Source: Chitinophagaceae bacterium UBA4857 (GTDB taxonomy: Bacteria > Bacteroidota > Bacteroidia > Chitinophagales > Chitinophagaceae). From it: a stretch of DNA of 64,000 nt. Position numbers and translations under genes: made by a program. Location of the stretch: NCBI GenBank assembly GCA_002399735.1, contig DHEF01000054.1:1362-65361 (forward strand), given 5' to 3'. The notes beneath the pieces are model-generated. The model was not told the DNA's origin, did no database searches, and saw only the letters and a list, made by a program, of their open reading frames with translations. Positions within the stretch are counted from its first letter, which is position 1; each line of letters begins with the position of its first letter. Shown here piece by piece: positions 46,935 through 56,620 of this stretch.

Positions 46935-48566
46935 ATGCTTGTTATGACTGTGATTTCCAAATTTTTGACTTTATTTTTTTTATTACCTGTATTTGTTTTT
47001 GCACAAACAACTACAAAATTGCCGGTAGTAAAAGCTCCTCAATTTAAAAAAGTAGTTTACCCTATTACTAAGTATGGTGCGGTGCCCGACGGTTACACGT
47101 TAAATACGAAACATATTCAATCGGCTATTGATGATTGTAATAAAAAAGGTGGTGGTACAGTACAAGTGCCTGCAGGTTTATGGTTAACTGGCCCCATTGT
47201 TTTAAAAAGTAATGTAAACTTAAACCTGGCTAGCGGTGCAACGTTACTATTCACAAAAGATAAAAGTCAATACCCCTTAGTACGCACCAATTGGGAAGGA
47301 CTGGATCAAATGCGTAACCAATCACCCATCTCGGCCGAAAATGCCACCAATATTGGTATTACCGGTAAAGGCATTATCGATGGTAATGGTGATGCATGGC
47401 GTTATGTAAAAAAAGATAAACTAACAGAAAGCCAATGGAAAAAGTTGGTGGCATCGGGAGGTGTATTAAGCGATAATAAAAAAACATGGTATCCATCTGA
47501 GGAATTTAAAAAAGCGAGTACCATGGATAATCCCGGTGGTTATCTAGAAGGTAAAAACTATGAAGATGTAAAAGATTTTTTACGTCCCAATTTAATGGTA
47601 TTGACGAAGTGTAAATACATTTTATTAGAAGGTGTTACTTTTCAAAACTCACCGGCATGGTGTTTACACCCCTTAATGAGTGAGCATTTAACAGTGCGTG
47701 GCATTACAGTACGCAACCCATGGTATGCACAAAATGGCGATGGACTGGATATTGAAAGCTGCAAAAATGTGTTAGTAGAAGATAGTTTTTTTGATGTAGG
47801 CGACGATGGTATTTGTATTAAAAGCGGTCGTGATGCCGAAGGCCGCAAACGTGGTATGCCAACCGAAAATGTAATCGTACGTGGTTGCACGGTGTACGCA
47901 TCGCATGGTGGTTTTGTGGTAGGTAGCGAAATGAGTGGCGGTGCAAAAAATATTCATGTTAGCGACTGTACATTTATTGGGTCTGATATTGGCCTGCGTT
48001 TTAAAACAACCCGTGGCCGTGGTGGTGTGGTAGAAGATATTTTTATAAAAAATATTTACATGAAAGACATTCCCGGCGATGCCATTTTGTTTGACATGTA
48101 TTATGCAGCCCGTGACCCATTGCCCTTAGAAGGTGAAGTAAGGGCCTTGCCAAAAGTTGAGTTTAAAGCAGTGGACGAAACCACGCCGCAATTTAAAAAT
48201 ATTCACATCAGCAATGTGTATGTAAATGGTGCCGATAAAGCGGTTTTCGTTCGTGGTTTACCCGAAATGCATATCAACAATATTCATTTCAACAACCTTG
48301 TTTTACAATCTAAAAAAGGATTGGATATACAAGAAGCGTCCAACATTAGTTTTAAAAATGTTCAATTATACACCACCGAATTAAACCCGGTTGTTGATAT
48401 TATTAACAGCGACAATATAAGTTTTGATAAACTAACATACAGCAACAATGCTGAGTTGCTATTTAGAATAAATGGCGAAAGAAGTAAACAGGTTAAAGTA
48501 ACCAACACCGACGATAAAAAAGCAAAAAAAGCCTACAGTTATGAGTTAGGTGCTGTACAGCCGTAA
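46935..48566 (+). CDS. Secreted polygalacturonase, glycoside hydrolase family 28
   Basis: This 543-residue parallel beta-helix hydrolase has a signal peptide (about 1-24, VFVFAQ). GH28 motifs are intact: YGAVPDGYTLNT near the N-terminus, GDGLDIESC with D269/D272, VGDDGICIKSGRD with D290/D291, and SHGGFVVGSE with H324 (numbered from 46935). The later GLRFKTTRGRGG motif is also present. It hydrolyses alpha-1,4-galacturonan or rhamnogalacturonan-type chains outside the cytoplasm. It is the first gene of the uronate block. An ATG three codons later (46944) is an equal alternative start. The stop codon lies within a terminator hairpin made of CAGCCGTAACAT and its complement. Confidence 0.93.
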   Translation: MLVMTVISKFLTLFFLLPVFVFAQTTTKLPVVKAPQFKKVVYPITKYGAVPDGYTLNTKHIQSAIDDCNKKGGGTVQVPAGLWLTGPIVLKSNVNLNLASGATLLFTKDKSQYPLVRTNWEGLDQMRNQSPISAENATNIGITGKGIIDGNGDAWRYVKKDKLTESQWKKLVASGGVLSDNKKTWYPSEEFKKASTMDNPGGYLEGKNYEDVKDFLRPNLMVLTKCKYILLEGVTFQNSPAWCLHPLMSEHLTVRGITVRNPWYAQNGDGLDIESCKNVLVEDSFFDVGDDGICIKSGRDAEGRKRGMPTENVIVRGCTVYASHGGFVVGSEMSGGAKNIHVSDCTFIGSDIGLRFKTTRGRGGVVEDIFIKNIYMKDIPGDAILFDMYYAARDPLPLEGEVRALPKVEFKAVDETTPQFKNIHISNVYVNGADKAVFVRGLPEMHINNIHFNNLVLQSKKGLDIQEASNISFKNVQLYTTELNPVVDIINSDNISFDKLTYSNNAELLFRINGERSKQVKVTNTDDKKAKKAYSYELGAVQP

Positions 48567-48706
48567 CATTTTTTATGTTATCGGCTGCATTGCTACTATC
48601 ATCGGCTGTTGCGATTCGATAGAGTCGGGATTTAATTTATTTCCAGTGGAAATGAATTAAAGACTATCACTTGTGCTGCATTAATCCTATTGAGCATTAT
48701 GCAGTA
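48567..48706 (+). repeat. Intergenic repeat R1 copy, with the same palindrome insert as copy 1
   Basis: The unit starts in the GH28 stop-codon hairpin (48558-48588: CAGCCG-TAACAT, T-run, ATGTTA-T-CGGCTG) and continues GCTACTATCATCGGCTGTTGCG. It then has a 13-bp hairpin around TTTCC-AGT-GGAAA in place of the usual GTCGCACTCTTGTAC, and the CCTATTGAGCATTATGCAGT end. It fills most of the gap before the GH105 gene. Confidence 0.75.
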
Positions 48707-48769
48707 CTTTGCATTTAATCGGAGTAGTGTGGTTAGGCAAAAGATTTGTATAACAAAAGTACTTGTGTA

Positions 48770-50689
48770 ATGAAAAAAATAATTGGTGTTTTTCTTTTTG
48801 TAGTAGCCGCAACAACAGTGCAGGCGCAGGATGTACCGTATTCGCAACGAATGGCAAATACCGTGTTATACCACTGGAAAGATTCCTTTGCTTTTCCGGG
48901 TAAACCTGCACGTTGGAGTTACGATTTTGGTGTAATTCTAAAAGGTATCGAGAATGTTTGGAATGCCACCGGCGATCCCAAATGGTACAACTACATTCAA
49001 AAAAGCATGGACTTTTTTATAGAAAATCCCGCACAGATTAAAGACTATAAAAAAAGTACTTACAATATTGATTATATCAATAACGGTAAATTATTTCTTA
49101 CCCTGTTTCGTGTAACCGGTAATAAAAAATACAAACAAGCATCAGATACTTTACGCCAGCAACTGCGTGAACACCCTCGTACAAAAGAAGGTGGTTTCTG
49201 GCATAAACAAATTTATCCATGGCAAATGTGGCTAGATGGTTTGTACATGGGCCAGCCATTTTATGCCGAGTATGCGATGCTGTTTCATGAGGATACTACA
49301 TTTAACGATGTAGCCCGCCAGTTTATACTAATGGAAAAAAACAGCCGTGATCCTAAAACAGGATTGTTGTATCATGGCTACGACGAAAGTCGTGAGCAGC
49401 AATGGGCAAATAAACAAACAGGCCTATCGCCACATGTATGGGGACGTGCATTAGGCTGGTATGGCATGGCCATGGTGGATGCGCTTGATTATTTCCCCGA
49501 GCAACATGCCGGTAAAGATGCTATAATTGCCATACTAAATCGTTTTGTAAAAGCAGTAACTGCTGTACAGGACAAAAAAACGGGTCTTTGGTACGATATT
49601 GTTGATATGCCAAACGAACCACGTAACTATTTCGAAGCATCCGCTTCATCTATGTTAGTGTACACCATTGCTAAAGCAGCACGTAAAGGCTATATACCTT
49701 ACAAATATGCCGCTTCTGCAAAAAAAGGTTTCGATGGTATTGTTAAACAATTTATCGAAGTAGATGAAAAAGGCCTTACCAACCTTAACGGAACCGTTAG
49801 TGTTTCCGGCCTGGGCGGTAAACCTTACCGCGATGGTAGTTTTGATTATTACATGAGCGAAAAAGTAGTAGTTAACGACCCTAAAGGTGTTGGTGCATTT
49901 ATTCTGGCTGCTACCGAAATTGAAATGCAACCTCAATTTAAATATGGTAAAGCAAAAAAAGGCGCATCAAAAACGGTGGTGTTAGATAACTACTACAACA
50001 ACGAATGGAAAAAAGATATTACCGGTACACCCGTACGTTGGCATTACACCTGGGACGATAGAACCAATGGTGGTTTTTATCTATTAGGTAATATTTTTAA
50101 CCAGCATGGTGCAAAAATCAATTCGTTAGACAAAGCACCTAATGCGGCAAACTTACAAAATGCAGGTGTTTACATTATTGTTGACCCTGATACCGATAAA
50201 GAAACCGAAAAACCAAACTACGTACAACCACAGGATGTGGAGCAATTAAAGGCCTGGGTAAAAAAAGGCGGTGTATTAATGTTAATGGGTAACAACCAGG
50301 GCAATGCCGAGTTTACGCATTTTAATACTCTATCCAAAGCATTTGGTATTACGCAAAACGAGGATAATAAGCTAATGGTAAAGAATAACAACTATACCGA
50401 AGGCGAAGTAATAATTCCGGCAGGTAACGAAATTTTCAAAACAGCTAAAAACGTTTTCTTAAAAGAGATTAGTTCGCTATCATTAGAAAAAACTGCCCGT
50501 TCGTTATTAGACCATGATGGCTACACTGTTTTTGCAACCACAAAATATGGTAAAGGCCATGTATTGGTATTGGGCGATCCATGGATTTACAACGAATACC
50601 TGGATGGTAAAAAATTACCATTGGAGTACGAAAATTATAAAGCTACTAACGATTGGGTAAAGTGGTTGTTGAACAAAGCAAAACGATAA
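48770..50689 (+). CDS. Unsaturated rhamnogalacturonyl hydrolase, GH105, with extra C-terminal domain
   Basis: This 639-residue exported enzyme has a signal peptide (about 1-18, TVQAQ). The N-terminal alpha/alpha-barrel of about 380 residues is GH105: DYINNGKLFLTLFRVT, KQIYPWQMWLDGLYMGQPFYAEYA with the catalytic aspartate D156, and SPHVWGRALGWYGMAMVDAL. It cleaves the unsaturated uronyl residue left by pectate or rhamnogalacturonan lyases. The C-terminal part (about 400-639, WHYTWDDRTNGGFY, VEQLKAWVKKGGVLMLMGNN, GKGHVLVLGDPW) looks like a class I glutamine-amidotransferase-like/DUF4350 domain, a fusion seen in other Bacteroidota. A TTG at 48746 is rejected because it would hide the signal peptide. 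Confidence 0.9.
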   Translation: MKKIIGVFLFVVAATTVQAQDVPYSQRMANTVLYHWKDSFAFPGKPARWSYDFGVILKGIENVWNATGDPKWYNYIQKSMDFFIENPAQIKDYKKSTYNIDYINNGKLFLTLFRVTGNKKYKQASDTLRQQLREHPRTKEGGFWHKQIYPWQMWLDGLYMGQPFYAEYAMLFHEDTTFNDVARQFILMEKNSRDPKTGLLYHGYDESREQQWANKQTGLSPHVWGRALGWYGMAMVDALDYFPEQHAGKDAIIAILNRFVKAVTAVQDKKTGLWYDIVDMPNEPRNYFEASASSMLVYTIAKAARKGYIPYKYAASAKKGFDGIVKQFIEVDEKGLTNLNGTVSVSGLGGKPYRDGSFDYYMSEKVVVNDPKGVGAFILAATEIEMQPQFKYGKAKKGASKTVVLDNYYNNEWKKDITGTPVRWHYTWDDRTNGGFYLLGNIFNQHGAKINSLDKAPNAANLQNAGVYIIVDPDTDKETEKPNYVQPQDVEQLKAWVKKGGVLMLMGNNQGNAEFTHFNTLSKAFGITQNEDNKLMVKNNNYTEGEVIIPAGNEIFKTAKNVFLKEISSLSLEKTARSLLDHDGYTVFATTKYGKGHVLVLGDPWIYNEYLDGKKLPLEYENYKATNDWVKWLLNKAKR

Positions 50690-50700
50690 ACAAATATTTC

Positions 50701-52209
50701 ATGCAATTAACAAAACAAAATATAGCGCAAATAAAGCAGCAGGAGGGGTTAGTAATTCCTGCTGAAAACTTATTTGCCTTACCGGAAAAGGTACTACAAT
50801 TTGGTACCGGTGTGTTACTAAGAGGCTTACCTGATTATTTTATTGACAAAGCCAACCGTGCCGGTGTATTTAATGGCCGTGTAGCGGTTGTAAAATCTAC
50901 CGCAACAGGTGGTGCAGATGCATTTGATCAACAAGAAGGTTTGTACACTTTATGCGTACGTGGTTTAGAAAACGGTCAACAGGTTGAAGAAACAATTATC
51001 AATGCGTCTATTAGTCGTGTATTAGCAGCTAAAACACAATGGGATGCTATTTTACAAATTGCTGCCAGCGAAGATTTACAAATTGTAATTTCCAATACTA
51101 CTGAAGTTGGTATTTCTTATGTAGAAGAAAGTATTGAACAAAATCCACCTGCATCTTTCCCAGCAAAATTATTAGCGGTATTATATCATCGTTATAAAAC
51201 CTTTAATGGCGATGTTACAAAAGGTTTAGTGGTATTACCTACCGAGTTAATTACCGACAATGGTATTAAACTGCAACAGATAGTATTACAACTGGCAGCG
51301 TTTAACAAACTGGAGGATGCGTTTGTACAATGGTTACAGCAAAGCAACTATTTCTGCAATACATTGGTGGATAGAATTGTGCCGGGCAAATTACCTGCTG
51401 CGGAACATAAAAAAACAGAAGCGTTATTGGGTTATACGGATGAGTTAATGATTATGTCAGAAGTATATCGCCTGTGGGCTATAGAAACGGACAGTGAAAA
51501 AGTAAAAGAAATATTATCCTTTAGCCAAACCGATAAAGGTGTGGTATTGACCAATAATATCACTCGCTTTAAGGAATTAAAATTGCGTTTATTAAACGGC
51601 TCGCATACTTTCACTTGTGCCTATGCTATTTTGCAAGGTTTTACAACGGTGAAAGAAGCTATGAACAACGAAGATTTCTACCAATTCATTAATGGTTTAA
51701 TGAAGGAAGAAATAATTCCTGCATTAGATAGCAGTGTAGTACCTACAGACGAAGCCATCACTTTTGCCAACAATGTTTTGGACAGGTATAAAAATCCTTA
51801 TCTGGAGCACCAATGGTTAAGCATTGCGGTGCAGTACACTTCTAAAATGTTTATGCGTAATGTGCCATTAATTGTGGGTTATGCAAAAAATACTGGAAAA
51901 GTACCGGCTAAAATGGCTACAGGTTTTGCCGCATATATCTTGTTAATGAATATTGATAAGAATGTTAACGGCGAATTTGAAGGACAAATTAACGATCGTA
52001 CTTACACCATCACTTGTCAGCATGCAGAAGTATTGGCTGCCAAGTGGAAAAAACATGAAGAAATGGGTGATTTGGTAGATGATATTTTATCTGATACCAA
52101 TTTGTGGGGCGGTACCAACCTGGCAAATGTTAATGGCTTTGCCCAGGCGGTAAAAGATGATGTAATAACATTGATAAAACAGTATTTTAGTGGCCAGGTT
52201 TTAACATAA
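50701..52209 (+). CDS. uxaB: Tagaturonate reductase
   Basis: This 502-residue NAD-dependent enzyme of the mannitol dehydrogenase family reduces tagaturonate to altronate in galacturonate catabolism. Visible are the N-terminal nucleotide-binding region (VLQFGTGVLLRGLPDYFIDKANR), VLPTELITDNG, DRIVPGKLPA, and the C-terminal RLLNGSHTFTCAYAILQGF, which carries the catalytic K/N/H region. It starts at the ATG at 50701, 11 bases after the GH105 stop; an upstream in-frame ATG at 50653 would overlap GH105 and is rejected. uxaA follows after 18 bases, so the two are co-transcribed. Confidence 0.93.
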   Translation: MQLTKQNIAQIKQQEGLVIPAENLFALPEKVLQFGTGVLLRGLPDYFIDKANRAGVFNGRVAVVKSTATGGADAFDQQEGLYTLCVRGLENGQQVEETIINASISRVLAAKTQWDAILQIAASEDLQIVISNTTEVGISYVEESIEQNPPASFPAKLLAVLYHRYKTFNGDVTKGLVVLPTELITDNGIKLQQIVLQLAAFNKLEDAFVQWLQQSNYFCNTLVDRIVPGKLPAAEHKKTEALLGYTDELMIMSEVYRLWAIETDSEKVKEILSFSQTDKGVVLTNNITRFKELKLRLLNGSHTFTCAYAILQGFTTVKEAMNNEDFYQFINGLMKEEIIPALDSSVVPTDEAITFANNVLDRYKNPYLEHQWLSIAVQYTSKMFMRNVPLIVGYAKNTGKVPAKMATGFAAYILLMNIDKNVNGEFEGQINDRTYTITCQHAEVLAAKWKKHEEMGDLVDDILSDTNLWGGTNLANVNGFAQAVKDDVITLIKQYFSGQVLT

Positions 52210-52227
52210 ACAAGGCAAAACAAGTAT

Positions 52228-53871
52228 ATGAAACAAAGAGTATTGCAGGTACACCCCAGCGATAATGTGTTGGTGGCGTTGCAAAATTTAAGCAGAGGCG
52301 AAGAAATTGTATTTAACAGCAACAGTTATACGTTGGTAGATGAGATTCCTGCCAAGCATAAATTTTTTATGCAGGATATGAACGAAGGCGACCTTATCAC
52401 CATGTACGGTGTACTGGTTGGTAAAGCGCAATATCATATTCCTAAAGGCGCTATCATGAATACCGATAACACCAAACACGCTGCCGATCCGTTTTACTAC
52501 CGGCCTTATGAATACACCTGGCAGGCGCCGGATGTATCAAAATTTGCAGGCCGTACTTTTAATGGTTATCACCGTAAAGATGGTCGTGTGGGTACTGCCA
52601 ACTACTGGTTATTTATACCAACTGTATTTTGCGAAAACAGAAACCTGGATGTTATCCGTGAAGCATTATACAACGAGTTAGGTTATGAGGTAACCGACAA
52701 GTACAAACAAAAAGCACATCTTTTATTAGAGTTATATAAAAACGGTGGCGATATTGAAACGGCTGATTTAGATATTAAAGAATCTACGGTTAATACAAAC
52801 CGTGTTTTTAAAAATGTTGATGGTATTAAATTTTTAAATCACCAGGGTGGTTGTGGTGGCACCCGTCAGGATGCAGGTGTATTAAGCAAATTATTAGCTG
52901 CTTATGCCGATCATCCGAATGTGGCCGGTGTAACCGTTTTAAGTTTAGGTTGCCAAAACTTACAAGTGGCCGACTTTTTAAAAGACTTAAAACAACGCAA
53001 TGCCGATTTTGATAAACCGCTTTACATTTTCGAGCAACAACAATCGCAAAGCGAAGAGCAATTAGTAACCGAAGCTATACGCAAAACATTTTTAGGTTTA
53101 ATTGAAATTAATAAAATTGAGCGCCAACCTGCACCGTTAGATAAATTGGTAATTGGTGTTAAATGTGGTGGTAGTGATGGTTTCAGCGGTATATCCGCCA
53201 ATCCGGCTGTAGGTTATACATCCGATTTAGTGGTAGGCTTAGGTGGTAAAATTTTATTAGCCGAGTTTCCTGAACTATGTGGTGCCGAGCAAAATTTAAT
53301 TGACCGTACCAAAGATGAAGATGCAGCAAAAAAATTCATTCATTTAATGACCGCTTATAACGATGCCGCACATAAAGTGGGCTCAGGTTTTCACATGAAC
53401 CCGTCACCCGGAAATATTAAAGATGGTTTAATTACAGATGCTATTAAAAGTACCGGTGCTGCCCGTAAAGGTGGTACATCGCCGGTGGAAGATGTATTGG
53501 ATTACACCGAGCCTGCGGTTAAACCCGGATTGAATTTAGTTTGCACACCCGGTAACGATGTAGAAGCAACAACCGGTAAAGCAGCCAGCGGTGCTACGTT
53601 GATTTTATTTACAACAGGTTTGGGTACACCAACCGGTAATCCGGTTTGCCCTACCATTAAAGTAGCCACCAACAATGCGTTAACCAAACGTATGAGCGAT
53701 ATTATTGACATTAACACGGGTCCCATTATCGAAGGTGATTTAACCATTGAGCAAATGGGCGAAGAAATATTAGAGTATTGTATTAAAGCTGCCAGCGGCG
53801 AAGTAATACCAAAAGCAGTGTTGCTAAACCAGGATGATTTTATTCCATGGAAGCGTGGCGTATCGTTGTAG
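52228..53871 (+). CDS. uxaA: Altronate dehydratase
   Basis: This 547-residue protein dehydrates altronate to 2-keto-3-deoxygluconate. The N-terminal SAF domain (about 1-95: VLQVHPSDNVLVALQNL, YHIPKGAIMNTDN) is joined to the large C-terminal domain with FLNHQGGCGGTRQD, GVTVLSLGCQNLQ, IGVKCGGSDGFSGISANPAVG and LNLVCTPGNDVEATTGKAASG. The cysteines in these motifs fit the iron-dependent active site. It is full length compared with the E. coli enzyme. An R1 composite repeat of about 215 bases separates it from uxaC, and a separate promoter for the distal half is possible. Confidence 0.93.
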   Translation: MKQRVLQVHPSDNVLVALQNLSRGEEIVFNSNSYTLVDEIPAKHKFFMQDMNEGDLITMYGVLVGKAQYHIPKGAIMNTDNTKHAADPFYYRPYEYTWQAPDVSKFAGRTFNGYHRKDGRVGTANYWLFIPTVFCENRNLDVIREALYNELGYEVTDKYKQKAHLLLELYKNGGDIETADLDIKESTVNTNRVFKNVDGIKFLNHQGGCGGTRQDAGVLSKLLAAYADHPNVAGVTVLSLGCQNLQVADFLKDLKQRNADFDKPLYIFEQQQSQSEEQLVTEAIRKTFLGLIEINKIERQPAPLDKLVIGVKCGGSDGFSGISANPAVGYTSDLVVGLGGKILLAEFPELCGAEQNLIDRTKDEDAAKKFIHLMTAYNDAAHKVGSGFHMNPSPGNIKDGLITDAIKSTGAARKGGTSPVEDVLDYTEPAVKPGLNLVCTPGNDVEATTGKAASGATLILFTTGLGTPTGNPVCPTIKVATNNALTKRMSDIIDINTGPIIEGDLTIEQMGEEILEYCIKAASGEVIPKAVLLNQDDFIPWKRGVSL

Positions 53872-53884
53872 TTTTTTATTTAGG

Positions 53885-54100
53885 TAATCAACTGCATTGC
53901 TACTATCAGCTTTAGTTGTGTCACTCACGTGTACGTCCGGTAATACTATTGAGCATTATGTGAGTGTCATTTTGTAATTGCAGGTTTACAGCATTGCGCA
54001 TTAAGCATTTTGCGTTAAGCCTGTTGATTAGCGAACAGAAAGCACAAGAGTGCGACGCAATGGAAGATCATCTGTGTTACTACAGCTGGTAACAAAAAAA
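53885..54100. repeat. Two opposed R1 units inside the uronate operon
   Basis: A forward unit (53885-53966, CTACTATCAGCTTTAG, ATACTATTGAGCATTATG) and a reverse unit (53987-54100, GATTAGCGAACAGAAAGC, AAGAGTGCGACGCAA, ATCATCTGTGTTACTACAGC) face each other. The second is nearly identical to 14889-14970. The composite fills most of the 266-base gap between uxaA and uxaC. Confidence 0.8.
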
Positions 54101-54137
54101 TAAAAGAACTTATAGAGATTATTAAAATAAGCAGCGT

Positions 54138-55586
54138 ATGAAAAAGTTTTTGGATGAAAATTTTTTGTTGACAACAAAAACAGCAGAGCGATTATACCAT
54201 GAGTTTGCTAAACACATGCCTATAATCGATTACCATTGTCATTTACCTCCGCAACAAATTGCAGAGGATATGCAATTTGAAAACCTTACGCAGGTTTGGT
54301 TGTATGGCGATCATTATAAATGGCGTGCCATGCGTGCAAACGGTGTGGATGAAAGTTATATAACCGGCAACAAAAGCGATTGGGAAAAATTTGAAAAGTG
54401 GGCAGAGACTGTTCCGTATACTTTACGTAATCCATTATATCATTGGACGCATTTAGAACTACAACGTTACTTTGATGTACACGATATTTTAAATGCCGAT
54501 ACTGCGAGAAAAATATACGATGAGTGTACAGCAAAATTGCAAACACCGGAGTACAGTGTACGTAACCTGTTGCGTAAAATGAATGTGAAGTTGGTTTGTA
54601 CAACCGATGATCCGATTGATTCATTGGAATATCATACGCAGATAAAAGAAAGCGGTTTTGAAGTACCTATTCTTCCTGCGTTTCGTCCGGATAATGCGAT
54701 GAATGTAAGCAGCGCTGTTAAGTTTAACGCTTACGTTAAAAAACTGGAAGGCGTTACCAATATTGCTATTGCATCTTTTGATGATTTTTTATATGCTTTA
54801 CAAAACCGTCACGACTTTTTTGCATCGATGGGTTGTAATGTCTCAGATCATGGGTTAGAAAATATTGATGCGGAAGATTTTACCGGATCGGAGATTGACA
54901 GCATTTTTAGCAAAATACATGGTGGTAAAGAATTAGGTGAGTTGGAGCAACGCAAATTCCGTTCGGCTATGTTATTACATTTTGCCGAGTGGGATTGGGA
55001 AAAAGGTTGGGTGCAGCAATTTCACTTAGGTGCATTGCGTAACAACAATAATCGTTTATTAGGTTCATTAGGTGCCGATACGGGATGGGATTCTATTGGT
55101 GATTTTCCACAAGCCCGTTCTTTATCAACCTTTATGGATAAACTGGATGGCAACAACCGTTTAGCAAAAACCATTTTGTATAACCTAAACCCGGCCGATA
55201 ATGAATTAATGGCCACCATGATTGGTAACTTTAATGACGGATCTGCTATTGGCAAAATACAATGGGGTTCTGGCTGGTGGTTTTTAGATCAAAAAGATGG
55301 CATGACCAAGCAAATTAATGCCTTAAGCAATATGGGCTTGTTAAGCCGCTTTGTAGGCATGCTTACCGATTCCAGAAGCTTTTTATCGTTCCCTCGCCAC
55401 GAATATTTTAGAAGAATATTATGCGATTTATTTGGTGCAGAAGTAGAGAATGGCGAATTACCTAATGATATAAACTGGATTGGTAAAGTAATACAGGATA
55501 TTTGCTTTAACAATGCTAAAAACTATTTTGGCTGGCAACAACTGGATGAAAAAGTAGCGGTAGAAAAAGAAGCTGCTTTGTCATAA
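54138..55586 (+). CDS. uxaC: Uronate isomerase (glucuronate/galacturonate isomerase)
   Basis: This 482-residue amidohydrolase-superfamily enzyme converts glucuronate to fructuronate and galacturonate to tagaturonate. Motifs visible are HMPIIDYHCHLPPQQIAEDM (metal-site H-x-H), LKVYGDHYKWRAMR-like LYGDHYKWRAMRANGV, VCTTDDPIDSLEYH, the central ILPAFRPDN, QFHLGALRNNNNR and the C-terminal MLTDSRSFLSFPRHEYFRR. It supplies the substrate for UxaB. It leads the second half of the block, with kdgK after 36 bases, eda 8 bases later and the transporter 6 bases later. Confidence 0.95.
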   Translation: MKKFLDENFLLTTKTAERLYHEFAKHMPIIDYHCHLPPQQIAEDMQFENLTQVWLYGDHYKWRAMRANGVDESYITGNKSDWEKFEKWAETVPYTLRNPLYHWTHLELQRYFDVHDILNADTARKIYDECTAKLQTPEYSVRNLLRKMNVKLVCTTDDPIDSLEYHTQIKESGFEVPILPAFRPDNAMNVSSAVKFNAYVKKLEGVTNIAIASFDDFLYALQNRHDFFASMGCNVSDHGLENIDAEDFTGSEIDSIFSKIHGGKELGELEQRKFRSAMLLHFAEWDWEKGWVQQFHLGALRNNNNRLLGSLGADTGWDSIGDFPQARSLSTFMDKLDGNNRLAKTILYNLNPADNELMATMIGNFNDGSAIGKIQWGSGWWFLDQKDGMTKQINALSNMGLLSRFVGMLTDSRSFLSFPRHEYFRRILCDLFGAEVENGELPNDINWIGKVIQDICFNNAKNYFGWQQLDEKVAVEKEAALS

Positions 55587-55622
55587 GCTTACAACTTAAC
55601 ACTTACAACTTATAACTAAAAA

Positions 55623-56612
55623 ATGGTTTTTTGTTTTGGTGAATTATTGTTACGTATGTCGCCGGTATTGGGTGGTAAATGGATTGACGCCAATACGATT
55701 CCGGTATACGTTGGTGGTGCAGAGTTAAATGCAGCTACTGCATTGGCAAAATGGAATATACCGGTTACGTACGGTACGGCTTTGCCGGATAATTATTTAT
55801 CGCACGAAATTATTGATTACGTAAAAGGAAAAAATATTAAAACGGATGCGATTCATTTTTCTGGTAATCGCATAGGCTCATATTATTTACCACAAGGTGC
55901 CGATTTAAAAAATGCCGGTGTAATTTACGATCGGGCATTTTCGGCGTTTTGGGATTTGCAACCCGGCACTATTAATTGGGATAAAGCGTTGGAAGGTTGC
56001 ACCTGGTTTCATTTTAGTGCTATTAGTCCGGCATTAAATGAAAATGTGGCTGCGGTTTGTAAAGAAGCATTAGCCGCTGCATCGGCAAAGGGTATAACCA
56101 TTTCGGTTGATTTAAACTACCGTGCTAAATTATGGCAGTATGGTAAAGCACCAACTGAAGTAATGCCGGAATTAATTGCCTATTGTGACGTAATAATGGG
56201 TAACTTATGGGCTGCTGAAAAGTTAGCAGGTGTAAAATCGCCATTGGATGATAGTATTGGTATTGCTACCGAAACTTTTATTGCAGCCGCTAATGAAAGC
56301 GTAGCAGCATTTAAACAGCAATATCCAAAGGCAAAACAATTTGCTTATACTTTTAGGTTAGAGAACGATTACTGGGCTTATTATAACGATGGTAGTACCG
56401 TAGCAACATCGCAGGTATATAACATTGAAAAGATAGTGGACAAGGTAGGATCGGGAGATTGTTTTATGGGTGGGTTGATTTATGGCATAACACATAATAA
56501 CCCGGCTGATGAAATTGTAAACTTTGCGGCATCTGCGGCGGTGGGTAAATTATCTGAAATAGGCGATGCCACTAACCAGACCATTGAAGAAGTTAAGGCC
56601 AGGTATAAATAA
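55623..56612 (+). CDS. kdgK: 2-keto-3-deoxygluconate kinase (PfkB family)
   Basis: This 329-residue ribokinase-like sugar kinase has the N-terminal GELLLRMSP and GGAELNAATALAKW motifs, and DLNYRAKLWQ, which is typical of KDG kinases. The catalytic VGSGDCFMGGLIYG contains D279; the usual GAGD is GSGD here, a conservative change. It phosphorylates KDG to KDPG, the substrate of Eda encoded eight bases downstream. Its position between uxaC and eda confirms the assignment over other PfkB kinases. Confidence 0.92.
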   Translation: MVFCFGELLLRMSPVLGGKWIDANTIPVYVGGAELNAATALAKWNIPVTYGTALPDNYLSHEIIDYVKGKNIKTDAIHFSGNRIGSYYLPQGADLKNAGVIYDRAFSAFWDLQPGTINWDKALEGCTWFHFSAISPALNENVAAVCKEALAAASAKGITISVDLNYRAKLWQYGKAPTEVMPELIAYCDVIMGNLWAAEKLAGVKSPLDDSIGIATETFIAAANESVAAFKQQYPKAKQFAYTFRLENDYWAYYNDGSTVATSQVYNIEKIVDKVGSGDCFMGGLIYGITHNNPADEIVNFAASAAVGKLSEIGDATNQTIEEVKARYK

Positions 56613-56620
56613 TAATAACA

